A stretch of 64,000 nucleotides of DNA, from the NCBI RefSeq assembly GCF_042651065.1, contig NZ_JBHSCH010000012.1, positions 1 to 64,000 of the forward strand, read 5' to 3'. Below are positions 1-8,071 of this stretch, one piece after another; within the stretch, counting starts at the first letter, position 1, and the number at the start of each line of letters is the position of its first letter. The notes under the pieces were generated by a model that worked only from the letters and a program-made list of their open reading frames with translations, made no database searches and had not been told where the DNA came from. The DNA comes from Pseudoroseomonas aestuarii (GTDB lineage Bacteria > Pseudomonadota > Alphaproteobacteria > Acetobacterales > Acetobacteraceae). A program made the translations under genes and the position numbers.

Positions 1-2
1 AC

Positions 3-131
3 CTGGTGATCGCGATGGGGGTGGTGGACAATCTCGGCAAGGGCGCGGCCGGCCAGGCGGTGCAGAACGCGAACCTGATCTGCGGCCTGCCGGAAACCGC
101 GGGACTGGAGGGGGCGCCTCTTTGGCCCTGA
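3..131 (+). CDS. argC: N-acetyl-gamma-glutamyl-phosphate reductase, C-terminal end (partial)
   Basis: The window opens inside this gene; only the last 42 codons are present, ending in TGA at 129-131. The visible tail contains DNLGKGAAGQAVQNANL followed by GLPE, which is the conserved C-terminal block of ArgC. ArgC is the NADPH-dependent enzyme that reduces N-acetylglutamyl phosphate to the semialdehyde in arginine synthesis. The catalytic Cys and the Rossmann domain lie outside the window, so type and integrity cannot be judged. No co-oriented gene follows closely, so it probably ends its transcript here. Confidence 0.85.
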   Translation: MVIAMGVVDNLGKGAAGQAVQNANLICGLPETAGLEGAPLWP

Positions 132-251
132 TAACGGCGAACCCTCAGTCAGCTATCAACAAAACCGGCCGGTTTGTGTGCTCGATAGGCTCTGCATGGG
201 CCGGAACAAGGTGTGTGCTGTGGTAGCCACCCTGGTGGGGCGGTGCGATGG

Positions 252-557
252 TTAACCCGCCTCCTGCGCCTTCCGCACCCCATCCAGCACCGCCTCGTGC
301 GTCGCCAGGATCCGCCGCAACGTGGGTTTGCCTTTGTCGCTCGCTTCAGCGATGCCCTCGTGCATGTCCTCGATCCCCATCGTCATCTGCTCGGCCAAGC
401 CCGAGAGTCGCTCCTGCAACTGCTCATCGTCGTCTTTGAGCTCGGCCGTCCAGATTGCCAGGACGCGAGAGAGTTCGGCGGCAGCGCGCTCGGGTGAAAC
501 ACCCGCTTGCAACAGCTTGATGAGAGGAGCCAGGTCGGCAGCAGGGGAACGGAGCAT
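252..557 (-). CDS. Hypothetical protein, helical, 101 aa
   Basis: I do not recognise a family. The predicted protein starts MLRSPAADLAPL, is acidic and mostly helical, and has a central KDDDEQLQERL stretch that looks amphipathic. It has no signal peptide or membrane segment. It lies convergent with the argC end, with about 120 bases between them that hold nothing I can recognise. The segment from 558 to 800 upstream also shows no gene. Codon usage fits a GC-rich coding frame, but overlapping frames on the other strand are also open, so reality is moderately supported only. Confidence 0.5.
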   Translation of the reverse strand: MLRSPAADLAPLIKLLQAGVSPERAAAELSRVLAIWTAELKDDDEQLQERLSGLAEQMTMGIEDMHEGIAEASDKGKPTLRRILATHEAVLDGVRKAQEAG

Positions 558-800
558 GCGGGGGAAGATAGGGAGGCGGACTGTGGGCGGCTAGACCACG
601 AGGGGTTGCCGGGTGGCAATCGCAGTGGGAGCAGCCATCACGGCCATGGTGTCCTGCTGCACATGCGGCAAGACTATACCTTGATATCCTGACAGGCATT
701 CTGTGGAACGGTTCGATCGAGGCCGGATGAACCCGCACGGATCACTGCTGGATCACAAAGATGATTAGGTGTTCTGGCCAATCGCGACTAGAATGGCAGT

Positions 801-1169
801 ATGATCTCCCACAAAAGCGATGCTTTCGGCGAACGGCTGACAACAGCAGCCCGGGCGAAGGAGGCTATGCTGGAGCGCTTCCGGGCGCGTCCAGGACCAA
901 ACGATCCTGCGGTTGCCGCACAGGCGGCCGCACGCAAGGCCACCAGCGAAGCGCGCGACGCCAGGAATGCCGCTCGCAAGATCGCCTGTGACGCCGAGAC
1001 CGCGCGTCTCAAGTCTGAGGCGGCGGCAAAGGCTGAGGAGAAGCGGGCTTTGGCTGTTCAACAGGCTTTGGAAGCCGAGGCGGCGGCCAAGCACGCCGCT
1101 GAACTGCCGGCACAGCAGAAGGCGGCACGCGACGCGCGGTATGCAGCGCGGAAGGCTCGCCAACGTTGA
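801..1169 (+). CDS. DUF6481 family protein
   Basis: The 122-residue protein begins with a segment (SDAFGERLTTAARAKEAMLE) typical of DUF6481 proteins of alphaproteobacteria, followed by FRARPGPNDPA. The remainder is an Ala/Lys/Arg/Glu-rich stretch (about residues 40-120) that would form one long charged helix or coiled coil. There is no signal peptide. The function of the family is unknown. A perfect 13-bp inverted repeat just beyond the stop separates it from the convergent small gene that follows. Confidence 0.75.
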   Translation: MISHKSDAFGERLTTAARAKEAMLERFRARPGPNDPAVAAQAAARKATSEARDARNAARKIACDAETARLKSEAAAKAEEKRALAVQQALEAEAAAKHAAELPAQQKAARDARYAARKARQR

Positions 1170-1173
1170 GCGC

Positions 1174-1212
1174 CACACCATAAGCTTCAACAACAGAACA
1201 GCTTATGGTGTG
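1174..1212. terminator. 13-bp perfect inverted repeat between convergent genes
   Basis: CACACCATAAGCT at 1174-1186 is perfectly complementary to AGCTTATGGTGTG at 1200-1212, with a 13-base loop. It sits 4 bases after the DUF6481 stop and 11 bases beyond the end of the convergent small gene. There is no T-run on either side, so a classical intrinsic terminator is not proven; a shared bidirectional hairpin is the simplest reading. Confidence 0.5.
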
Positions 1213-1223
1213 AAGATCCGCGG

Positions 1224-1400
1224 CTAGCGGCGCGCCTTGCCTTTCTGCAGCTCCCGCTCAACAGCACTCCGCTCTGTGGATCCAGCGCGGCGCATGATTT
1301 CGCGGATAATGGCAGGTGATACCCGGTGCCGCTTCGCGAGGTACAGCACCTCGACCTCCTGATCAGCGTCAGCAACCGGACTGACGCTGTCGGTCTTCAT
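1224..1400 (-). CDS. Small DUF3606-like protein
   Basis: A 58-residue protein (MKTDSVSPV... ending KGKARR). The core VEVLYLAKRHRVSPAIIREI followed by RAGSTERSAVERELQK resembles the DUF3606 pattern, in which a short N-terminal segment precedes a helix-turn-helix-like pair and a C-terminal VEKEL. An in-frame ATG 26 codons upstream (1478) would give 84 residues; I prefer 1400 because the conserved part begins there, but neither start has a clear ribosome-binding site. The family has no established function. Confidence 0.55.
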   Translation of the reverse strand: MKTDSVSPVADADQEVEVLYLAKRHRVSPAIIREIMRRAGSTERSAVERELQKGKARR

Positions 1401-1511
1401 GTTTTTGGATTGCACAAATTGTTCCTGTCGTGCTGCTTGCCCTGAAGCAAGGCCGGTCGGGATGATCGGCGATGACATGACGCGGATTCAGCATGATCGA
1501 GCCCGCATCAG

Positions 1512-1546
1512 AAAAAGCCTCGGATGGACAGGTCCATCCGAGGCTT
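1512..1546 (-). terminator. Rho-independent terminator of cspA copy 1
   Basis: AGCCTCGGATGGAC (1516-1529) pairs perfectly with GTCCATCCGAGGCT (1532-1545). On the minus strand the stem is followed by a run of T (the A-run at 1512-1516). It lies about 65 bases beyond the stop of the cold-shock gene. Confidence 0.85.
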
Positions 1547-1610
1547 CAGACCACCACAGCGGAGGCGCTGCGATGGTTGTTCAGGGAGTGGCGCGGCGGC
1601 CACTCAACCT

Positions 1611-1817
1611 TCAGGCGTTGCGAAGATTGCCGGCCGAGACCTTGCCCTGCTGACCCTTCACCAACTCGAACTCCAGCCGGTCGCCTTCACGCGGCTCCTG
1701 CAGGCCGGAGCGCTGCACGTCGGAGATGTGCAGGAACACGTCCTTGGAGCCGTCTTCAGGCTGGATGAAGCCAAAGCCCTTGGTGCTGTTGAACCACTTT
1801 ACGGTGCCGATCGGCAT
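1611..1817 (-). CDS. Cold-shock protein, CspA family (copy 1)
   Basis: A 68-residue single cold-shock domain. It starts MPIGTVKWFN and contains RNP1 (KGFGFIQ) and RNP2 (VFLHIS), the two nucleic-acid-binding strands of the OB fold. It would act as an RNA chaperone or antiterminator. An ATG ten codons upstream exists, but the family always begins at the MxxGTVKWFN methionine, so I start there. It has its own terminator and a roughly 170-base leader that is shared with copy 2 at 11.2-11.4 kb. Relative to copy 2 it carries extra residues around LQEPREGD. Confidence 0.95.
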   Translation of the reverse strand: MPIGTVKWFNSTKGFGFIQPEDGSKDVFLHISDVQRSGLQEPREGDRLEFELVKGQQGKVSAGNLRNA

Positions 1818-1985
1818 GAGAATATTCCCATCAAAACAGAAAACCACCGAGCACGATTGCGCGGCGGATCATCTTCGCTCTGAAACGGAAACAAGCTCAA
1901 AGCCCAAATGGTTGGACAGGAGGAGTAAACCGGAACAACGAAACTGACGCCACTTATCTAGAATGGCGTATGCTATTTTACAAGA
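1818..1985 (-). promoter_or_regulatory. Conserved long 5' leader of cspA copy 1
   Basis: The non-coding stretch upstream of the gene is conserved block by block with the leader of copy 2: attgcgcggcggatcatctt (1856-1875), the segment at 1881-1900 containing gaaacggaaacaagctca, the segment at 1926-1948 containing ccggaacaacgaaactgac, and ttttacaag at 1977-1985. Long structured leaders are known to make cspA mRNA temperature-responsive in enterobacteria; the same role here is an inference. From 1986 to 2261 I see no gene. Confidence 0.65.
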
Positions 1986-2261
1986 TTGATTATGACGTGA
2001 TCCCAAAAGGTTGAGCTTCTCTTTTTGCCCTGTTCTGATCTTTGCAGGTCGATCCAGGAGCAAGACGGCCTCCCCACGGGCGCTGCCGCCCGCGACGCAG
2101 CAGGCCATCAGCCCAAGGCTTGGTTTGATGTGCCAGATCAAGCTTCTTCCATGCTACCTGCCATTGTCGGTCGAACGCCCTGAGGTGATATCTTGCATCA
2201 GCAGATGGCATGAGACCCCCAGGCACTGCTGGCAGCGGTGCCGCCGATAGGATTAGTTACC

Positions 2262-2516
2262 ATGAGCGATGCGAAGTTTGAGGTCGGCCAGGCCGTAGCC
2301 TTTGGTCGAGGCACCGGGGACGCCCACATTCCAGCCGGTGATTTTACCATCACCCGGGTTATGCCGCAGGAGGGCGGCTTCCGGTCCTACAGGGTTCGCG
2401 GCAAGGACGGTGTGGAGCGCGTCATGCAAGAGAGCCAGCTGCGGCCCGCATCAGGTTCTGGTGCATCTCAGACGGGGCAGCGGCGGGCAGAAAAAACCGA
2501 GGTGTGGCCAACCTGA
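2262..2516 (+). CDS. Conserved hypothetical protein (small beta-rich)
   Basis: An 84-residue protein starting MSDAKFEVGQAVAF. The pattern (K/RFxVGQxVxF, then a YxVxRxxPxEGGxxxYRV core and ERVxxESQL) is that of a small protein common in alphaproteobacteria. Here the matching parts are FEVGQAVAF, ITRVMPQEGGFRSYRV and ERVMQESQLRP. It looks like a small beta-barrel with no cysteine or membrane segment. The start is at the internal ATG because the conserved block begins there. Function unknown. Confidence 0.65.
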   Translation: MSDAKFEVGQAVAFGRGTGDAHIPAGDFTITRVMPQEGGFRSYRVRGKDGVERVMQESQLRPASGSGASQTGQRRAEKTEVWPT

Positions 2517-2535
2517 GCACCGTGAGTACGAGCAA

Positions 2536-2563
2536 GAAAAGCCCGCTGATCGGCTGGCTTTTC
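2536..2563 (+). terminator. Weak hairpin after the small beta-rich gene
   Basis: GAAAAGCC (2536-2543) pairs with GGCTTTTC (2556-2563) around a 12-base loop. The T-run is part of the stem. It sits 20 bases after the stop. Confidence 0.45.
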
Positions 2564-2670
2564 CATCGTCCTGCGCCAGGGATTTGCCCAGATCTCGTCT
2601 TCAATAGCCCGCAAGCCGTCTCCTTCAGCCGCGCCACCAATCGCTCAGCCGCCAAACTGGCCGTGAGCCA

Positions 2671-3239
2671 CATGACGTACGACCTGGATGCGGCAATTCC
2701 TGATGAACAGCCGGCCAAGGCCGGCTTGGCGAAGGGCTTCGAGGTCAACCTCGACTACACGGCCGAGCCACCCTTCGCAGACATCGCCCAGGCCATTCAA
2801 GCCAACCTCGCTTTGATCGGCATCGGTCTGTGCATGAACCCGGGGGGGCAGCCGGCAAGTCGTCAGCCGGACACGCGCCCGGCAGCATGACCTCGCCCAG
2901 GTGCAGTGGGGCAGCGACTACTTCGACCCCAACACCAATGCCGAGGCCTTCCTGATCAACACCGACAACTCCGATGATGCCCGGAACAGAACTTCGCCCG
3001 GGCGCGCCAACTGGAGCATCCCGGAGATCAGCGCTCGTAACCTGGCTGCCCGAAAGGAGCCTGACGCCGCCAAGCGTGCCGCAATGTATGAGGCGCTACA
3101 GCGGGAAGGGCAGCAGACCAGTCCGTTCGTCATGCTGTTCCAGCTGATCGAGAATTCCGTCACCCACGCCGCAGTCACCTGCCTCGACACCGGGCCGATG
3201 GGTGATCGGTACCGCTACGCCGGTATCACAAAGGTGTAG
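2671..3239 (+). pseudogene. Peptide/nickel-type ABC substrate-binding protein (SBP_bac_5), decayed
   Basis: Only the C-terminal third remains. One frame gives AGLAKGFEVNLDYTAEPPF and IAQAIQANLALIGI; after about 2853 the homology moves to another frame (VVSRTRARQHDLAQVQWGSDYFDPNTNAEA read across 2855-2950) and continues to the stop at 3237-3239 (LDTGPMGDRYRYAG). A one-base insertion near the G-run and CAGCCGG at 2845-2858 explains the shift. The 5' two-thirds are missing. It is related in type to the intact binding proteins at 49.1 and 54.4 kb. I see no permease genes beside it. Confidence 0.8.
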
Positions 3240-3355
3240 CGGCCAGAACCTCACCAGAACGTCGAGCATGTGGCACTGACGTGCTGTGCCTGGTCTGATG
3301 ACAAGGATGTTGCCATCAGACCGTTGGCACAAGGTTGGGGGAAAAGGGTGCCAAG

Positions 3356-4582
3356 ATGTCTGATGCCGCAGCCGCGCCGTCGCGCGGCGTGCCGTTGTTG
3401 ACTGTTTTTGCCGAGCCCGATTTCCGTCGCCTCTGGATCGTCGGGCTGGTGATCTTCGGCGTCCGCTGGATCGAAACCATCGCAGTCGGTGTCTTCGTCT
3501 ACCAGGAGCGCGGCTCGGCCCTGCTGGTCGCCACCATGATGCTGCTGCGGCTGGTGCCGATGGCGCTGCTCGGTGCCTTTCTCGGCGCCTGGGCGGAGCG
3601 GATGGAGCGGCGCACTGCGCTGCTGCTGATCGTGCTCGCCTCCTTCGCCACGTCCCTGGCGCTGGGGCTGCTGGCGATTGCGGAGGCGCTGCAGGTCTGG
3701 CACCTCGCGGTGGCCAGCCTCATCAACGGCGTCAGCTGGGCGGCGGACAACCCGGTGCGCCGCATGATGCTCGGGCAGGTGGTCGGTGCCGAGCGGATGA
3801 GCATCGCCATGTCGGTGGATGTGGGCACCAACAATGCCAGCCGCATGCTGGGCCCAACGCTGGGCGGGGTGCTGCTGGCCACGACCGGCATCCAGGGCCC
3901 CTTTCTGCTCAGCGCGCTGTTCTACCTCGTGGCGATCGGCGCGACGCTGCGCCTGACCTACCGCAACGAGGCGCAGGCGCCCTCCGGCGAGGGCGTGCTG
4001 GGCCGGGTTGCCGCCGGCGTCAGGCTGGTGCTGGACGACCGCCGGCTGACCGCCATCATGATCGTCACGCTGATCTACAACATCTTCGCCTGGCCGACGA
4101 CAAGCATGGTGCCCGTGATCGGGCAGGACCGGCTGCTGCTCGGCGCGGAGGGCGTCGGCTTCCTGGCCAGCATGGACGGCGTCGGCGCCTTCTTCGGTGC
4201 GCTTCTTATTGCCTGGCTGGCGCGGCCGGACCGCTATGGCCGCCTTTATGTCGGCGGCGTCGCCTCCTATTGCGCGCTGATGGCGCTCTTCGCGCTGCTG
4301 CCGCATGTCCTGCCCTCCGGAGTGGCGCTGCTGCTGGCGGGGCTGGGCGGCTCGGGCTTCAGCATCATGCAGACCACGCTGGTGTTTCTCGCCACGCCGC
4401 CGGAGATGCGCAGCCGCGTGCTCGGCCTGCTTTCCGTCTGCATCGGCGTCGGGCCGGTCGGCTTCATCCATCTTGGCCTGCTGGCGGATGCGATCGGCGC
4501 GCACTACGCCGTGGCGCTTTCCGCCGCCGAGGGCCTGCTGGCACTCTGGCTGACGCGCCGCTGGTGGCGAAGCATTTCCTAG
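3356..4582 (+). CDS. MFS transporter (MFS_3/EntS-like exporter)
   Basis: A 408-residue membrane protein with about 12 hydrophobic segments from residue 20 onward (FRRLWIVGLVIFGVRWIETI is segment 1). The loop between segments 2 and 3 contains GAWAERMERR, the usual MFS motif A position. The layout is like the enterobactin-exporter group; the substrate is unknown. I place the start at ATG 3356 (MSDAAAAP) rather than the TTG at 3335, because the same ATG context is duplicated at 5125. No partner genes are adjacent. It would export a small molecule across the inner membrane. Confidence 0.85.
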   Translation: MSDAAAAPSRGVPLLTVFAEPDFRRLWIVGLVIFGVRWIETIAVGVFVYQERGSALLVATMMLLRLVPMALLGAFLGAWAERMERRTALLLIVLASFATSLALGLLAIAEALQVWHLAVASLINGVSWAADNPVRRMMLGQVVGAERMSIAMSVDVGTNNASRMLGPTLGGVLLATTGIQGPFLLSALFYLVAIGATLRLTYRNEAQAPSGEGVLGRVAAGVRLVLDDRRLTAIMIVTLIYNIFAWPTTSMVPVIGQDRLLLGAEGVGFLASMDGVGAFFGALLIAWLARPDRYGRLYVGGVASYCALMALFALLPHVLPSGVALLLAGLGGSGFSIMQTTLVFLATPPEMRSRVLGLLSVCIGVGPVGFIHLGLLADAIGAHYAVALSAAEGLLALWLTRRWWRSIS

Positions 4583-4852
4583 TGCTGGTTTGAAGATACT
4601 GGTGTTGCGGCTGATGCCGGCAACCCGGAATGGACCGAGCAGGACCTTGCCGCCGCTCGACCTGCCGCAGAGGTGTTGCCTGCCGCATTCCTCGCCGAGC
4701 GGAAGGTGAGGGGTGCCCAGAAGGCGCCGAACAAAGAGATGGTCTCCCTGCGGCCAGACCGTGATGTGCTTGATGCTCTCCGTGCGTCCGGACCCGGATG
4801 GCAGAGCCGCGCGAACGCGGCTCTGCGGAAGGCTTCGAAGCTGGCTTCGTGA
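4583..4852 (+). pseudogene. BrnA-type antitoxin remnant without a start codon
   Basis: This frame is open immediately after the TAG of the MFS gene and in the same frame, to TGA at 4850-4852. It encodes GNPEWTEQDLAAARPAAEVL, then SLRPDRDVLDALRASGPGWQ and RANAALRKASK. That is the BrnA antitoxin pattern: an acidic 'PEWTxxDxxxARPAxEVLP' neck and a C-terminal ribbon-helix-helix. No ATG lies before the conserved neck; in-frame GTG codons at 4673 and 4706 would keep only the DNA-binding end. No BrnT toxin is present. It is probably a truncated relic. Confidence 0.7.
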
Positions 4853-5109
4853 CGGACGGGGAGGGGCCTTCCCGACCCAATCCGCTCAATGCCCGCCGAA
4901 CTGGTTCCCGGCCAGAGGCGTCCCGGTTTGCAGGCTCATGCGCACCAGATCGCTGGCAGGCATCTGCGCCAGGCGGCTGCCCGTGCCCTACGCCGCGTGC
5001 CGGGCCTGCATCCCACCGGGAACCTCGCTTGCCTGCCGGACAGCCATGGCGCCGACAGCCTTACCCGCTGCACCGCCGGTCATGCCCATCACCTGGGCGA
5101 CCGAATTAA

Positions 5110-5146
5110 GAAAAGGCTGCCAAGATGTCTGACGCCGCAGCCGCCG
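5110..5146 (+). repeat. Second copy of the MFS gene's ribosome-binding site and start
   Basis: The sequence gaaaaggctgccaagatgtc and the following codons (TCT GAC GCC GCA GCC GC) repeat positions 3341-3377 with about two differences. The ATG at 5125 opens a 46-codon frame (MSDAAAAVPASGAAR...) that stops at 5265 and does not resemble a transporter after the first seven residues. This is best read as the stub of a lost paralogue. Between 4853 and 5109 I recognise nothing else. Confidence 0.6.
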
Positions 5147-5299
5147 TGCCTGCCTCCGGTGCGGCAAGGCACCAGATCGACCGCTGCGGCGCCGAGAGCA
5201 GCCAGAGGCTTGGCAGGAAACGATGGGTTATTGATGTGGCCCCGGTCCGGCCTGCTTCGGCATGATCAAATCCGGGACGGTTCCGTTGGTGCGCGGCGA

Positions 5300-6208
5300 T
5301 CACACGGCGTTCTGCTTGCACCAGGCGGCCACCTCGGCATGGGTCGCAAACCAGCAATCCCCCTTCGCTTTGGCGGCTGCAATGACCTTTTCCAGGACAG
5401 GCATGCGGCTGCGGTGGCCGATGTGGTGCGGGTGCATGGTGAGCAGATAGAGGCCGCCCTCGGCATAAGCCCCCTCCAGCTCCGCCAGGAAGACCTCGGC
5501 GACGGCCGAAGGCGGCGTGTAGGGGCGCAGCCCGCCGAAGCGGTTCATGTTGAAGTAGACGGCGTCGTCACGGATCCACTCCGGCGGCAACTCCACGATG
5601 CCGGTGGGCTCGCCATTCGCTGTCAGCTCGTAGGGGTCGTCATCGGCCATCAGCGAGCTGTCGTAGAGCAGGCCCATCTCGCGGATGATGTCGAGGGTGC
5701 GTGGCGAGAAGTCCCAGCTCGCCGTGCGCATGCCGACGGGCCGCTGGCCGGTGACGCGCTCCAGGGCATCGGCGGCACGGAAGGCGAGGTCGCGCTCGAC
5801 CTCGTAGGGCAGAGCCGTGTTCCGCTCATGGATCCAGGAGTGGATGCCGATCTCGTGCCCATCCCCGGCCACGCCGCGCGCCTCCTCCGGGTGCAGCATG
5901 GCGGAGACGGCGGGATAGAAGAAGGTCGCCTTGACGTTCTCCCGCGCCAGCAGGCTGCGAATGCGCGGCATCGCGGCACGCGCGCCGTACTGGCCCTGGC
6001 TGATACGCATCGGGCTTTCATCCGCGTCGCGCAGCGGGATGGTTTCATGGTCGGCATCGAAGGAGAGGGCGACGGCGCAGCGTGCGCCATTCGGCCAGGC
6101 ACGCGGCCGCAGGTTGCGGCCGGCACGCGCGCGCTCCACCACGCCGCGCCAGACATGCTCCGGCCAGTCCCAGGGTGCGCCGGCGGGATGGTGCTGCGGT
6201 TCGGTCAT
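5300..6208 (-). CDS. Polysaccharide deacetylase family protein (NodB homology)
   Basis: A 302-residue cytoplasmic protein without a signal peptide. It carries the NodB catalytic pattern: SFDADHE (the Asp pair, near residue 50) and EIGIHSWIHE (metal-binding His-x3-His, near residue 123). The terminal FATHAEVAAWC is like allantoinase/PuuE-type deacetylases that act on small amides rather than cell-wall polymers. A GGAGGAA sequence precedes the ATG by 8 bases. It is the second gene of a minus-strand pair, 20 bases after the PanE-like gene, so the two are probably co-transcribed and act on one catabolic substrate. The substrate cannot be read from the sequence. Confidence 0.85.
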   Translation of the reverse strand: MTEPQHHPAGAPWDWPEHVWRGVVERARAGRNLRPRAWPNGARCAVALSFDADHETIPLRDADESPMRISQGQYGARAAMPRIRSLLARENVKATFFYPAVSAMLHPEEARGVAGDGHEIGIHSWIHERNTALPYEVERDLAFRAADALERVTGQRPVGMRTASWDFSPRTLDIIREMGLLYDSSLMADDDPYELTANGEPTGIVELPPEWIRDDAVYFNMNRFGGLRPYTPPSAVAEVFLAELEGAYAEGGLYLLTMHPHHIGHRSRMPVLEKVIAAAKAKGDCWFATHAEVAAWCKQNAV

Positions 6209-6228
6209 CGTCGTCGTTCCTCCGGGCT

Positions 6229-7251
6229 TCAGTGCTGCGCGGCGACCCGGGCCAGCGCGTCGGCGGCCTCCGGGCCGATGGCGCGCTCTCCGCGCTCGAT
6301 CTCGCCGATCAGGCGGACCAGCGCATCGGCGATGGGGGTGGCGAGGCCATGGCGCCGCGCGGCGGCACGCACCGGCGCCAGTTGTGCCGCCACGTCGGTC
6401 TGCCGCTTGCGGATGGCGAGGTCACGCCAGATCCCACTGCGCGGCTTGGCGGAGCCGCGGTTGAAGGTTTCCATCCGCTGCATGCAGGCGGCGATGGCCG
6501 CGTCGTCGCGCCGGAGGAAGGCAATCGGGTCGAAGCCATCGAAGCCCAGCGGGTCCACGCCCTCCGCCGCGGCCACGGCCAGGATCTCCTGCACCAGGCG
6601 GCGGATGAGAAGCTGACGCTCCGGCGCGGCGATGAAATCGGCGATGGTGTCGTTGGTCAGCGCCGAGGCCTTGAGGATGGCGCCATAGCCCGCCTTGCCC
6701 CAGAGATAGCCGAAGACGTTGCCGCTCAGCACCGCGTCCTCGTCGAACTCCCGCAGCAGGGCGTGCAGGGCCTCCAGCCGAGGAGTCCGCGCCCCGTCCA
6801 GTTCGCCCACCACCACGGCGCCACGCTTGGCATAGGCCAGGTGGCCGGGCGCCAGATAGTCGGCGTAGAAGTTCACGAAGGCGCCGATCGTGCGTTCCCG
6901 TCCGACGATCTCGGCGATGGTCAGCTCGTTGAGGCCGTTCTGGCAGGACACCACCGCCCCGTCCTCCGCGAGGTGCGGGGCGAGAGCCCGGGTTGCGGCT
7001 TCCGTGTGGTGGGCCTTGACGGCGAGAATGACCAGCCGGTGCCGGCCCCGCACATCCTGGGGCAGAACGGCAGGGCCGCCGGTCATGAAATCGGCGACTG
7101 GCCCCTCGATGTGCAGCCTTCCCTCGCGGATCGCGGCCACATGCTCCGGCACCACGTCCACGAAGAGCACTTCATGCCCGGCACGGCGCAGGAAGGCGCC
7201 GATCGTGCCGCCGATCGCCCCTGCGCCCCAGATCACCACGGGTTCCGCCAT
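6229..7251 (-). CDS. Ketopantoate reductase family protein (PanE/ApbA-like)
   Basis: A 340-residue oxidoreductase. GAGAIGG near residue 9 is the NADP-binding turn and SCQNGL near residue 103 is the family motif between domains. In E. coli PanE the catalytic Lys is followed four residues later by Asn (KLAVN); here the equivalent is LWGKAGYG, so the Lys is kept but the Asn is Gly. With its setting beside a deacetylase and opposite a GntR-SDR-TctC operon, this suggests a paralogue reducing another 2-oxo acid rather than the pantoate-pathway enzyme. The ATG follows GGAGG with good spacing. Confidence 0.8.
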   Translation of the reverse strand: MAEPVVIWGAGAIGGTIGAFLRRAGHEVLFVDVVPEHVAAIREGRLHIEGPVADFMTGGPAVLPQDVRGRHRLVILAVKAHHTEAATRALAPHLAEDGAVVSCQNGLNELTIAEIVGRERTIGAFVNFYADYLAPGHLAYAKRGAVVVGELDGARTPRLEALHALLREFDEDAVLSGNVFGYLWGKAGYGAILKASALTNDTIADFIAAPERQLLIRRLVQEILAVAAAEGVDPLGFDGFDPIAFLRRDDAAIAACMQRMETFNRGSAKPRSGIWRDLAIRKRQTDVAAQLAPVRAAARRHGLATPIADALVRLIGEIERGERAIGPEAADALARVAAQH

Positions 7252-7322
7252 CGGTCATTTCCTCCACCGCTCAGGCTCCCAGTCATCGGGGAGAGCGGAA
7301 GGCGGGTCAAGAACTTGACTGT

Positions 7323-7333
7323 TTGTCATACAA
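7323..7333. promoter_or_regulatory. Candidate GntR operator TTGT-cat-ACAA
   Basis: A perfect TTGT-N3-ACAA palindrome in the divergent promoter between the PanE-like gene and the GntR gene, 19 bases before the regulator's first ATG. The same half-sites occur at 60846-60856 and, with one mismatch, at 17804-17814, each beside another FCD-type GntR gene. Confidence 0.6.
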
Positions 7334-7351
7334 TAATTCATCCTGTCCCGG

Positions 7352-8071
7352 ATGGAACCCGTCAACGACAGCATGTCCTTCCAGGTGGCCGCACAGGTCG
7401 TCACCCTTCGCTCGGTGCTCAGTGACACCTTGCGCGCCGCCATTGTCTCCGGCCGCTTCGCGCCGGGGCAGAAGCTGGTGGAACGTGAGCTCTGCGCCCT
7501 GACAGGGGCGAGCCGCACCTCGGTCCGCGAGGCCCTGCGGCAGCTGGAGGCCGAAGGGCTGGTGACCTTGCGCCCGCATCGTGGCCCCTCGGTCACGGCG
7601 GTGACGGCGGAGGATGCGCGCCACCTCTACGGCGTGCGCGGCGTGCTGGTCGGCTACGCCGCCCGGCTCTGCGCGGAGGCCCGCCCGGCGGCGGCGCTCG
7701 CCGCCATCGCCGCCGCGACGGTGGCCCTGGAGCAGGGCGCGGAAGCGCAGGACCATCGCGCCATCGTCCGCGCCGGCGACGCTTTCCACGCGGCCATCGG
7801 CGAGGGCAGCGGCAATCCGGTGCTGCAGCAGATGCTGGTCTCGGTGCACAACCGGCTGGTGCTGCTGCGCAACCTGTCGATGGCGCTGCCGCACCGGGTG
7901 CGGGAGGGGCTGGCGGCCTACGCCGCCATCCGGGACGCCATTGCCGGTGGTCGCGCAGCCGAGGCGGAAGCGCTCTGCGCGGCCCATAACGACGCCGGGG
8001 CGGAACTGGCGCTGCGGATCCTGGAACAGGCGGAAGCGAAGAACACCACGCGGGAGAAACGGGCAGGATGA
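7352..8071 (+). CDS. GntR family transcriptional regulator, FCD domain
   Basis: A 239-residue regulator. The winged helix spans about residues 15-80, with ERELCALTGASRTSVREALR as the DNA-recognition part. An all-helical FCD ligand domain follows (about 90-225), including DAFHAAI and a late CAAHNDAG, which supply the Asp/His metal-type ligands of the fold. Two starts are possible (7352 or ATG 7373); neither has a strong ribosome site. Its stop overlaps the start of the SDR gene (ATGA), so it heads the operon. A candidate operator lies just upstream, suggesting control of itself and the divergent pair. Confidence 0.88.
   Translation: MEPVNDSMSFQVAAQVVTLRSVLSDTLRAAIVSGRFAPGQKLVERELCALTGASRTSVREALRQLEAEGLVTLRPHRGPSVTAVTAEDARHLYGVRGVLVGYAARLCAEARPAAALAAIAAATVALEQGAEAQDHRAIVRAGDAFHAAIGEGSGNPVLQQMLVSVHNRLVLLRNLSMALPHRVREGLAAYAAIRDAIAGGRAAEAEALCAAHNDAGAELALRILEQAEAKNTTREKRAG

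Noticed and set aside
3251..4504. Long minus-strand frame of 417 codons opposite the MFS gene
   Set aside because: Its translation is a Gln/His/Arg/Asp-rich sequence typical of antisense frames in GC-rich genes, while the plus frame is a clear membrane protein.
4801..4826. 10-bp hairpin as a terminator
   Set aside because: It lies inside the BrnA-like coding frame and is not followed by a T-run; the two halves fall on codons for conserved residues, so chance pairing is more likely.
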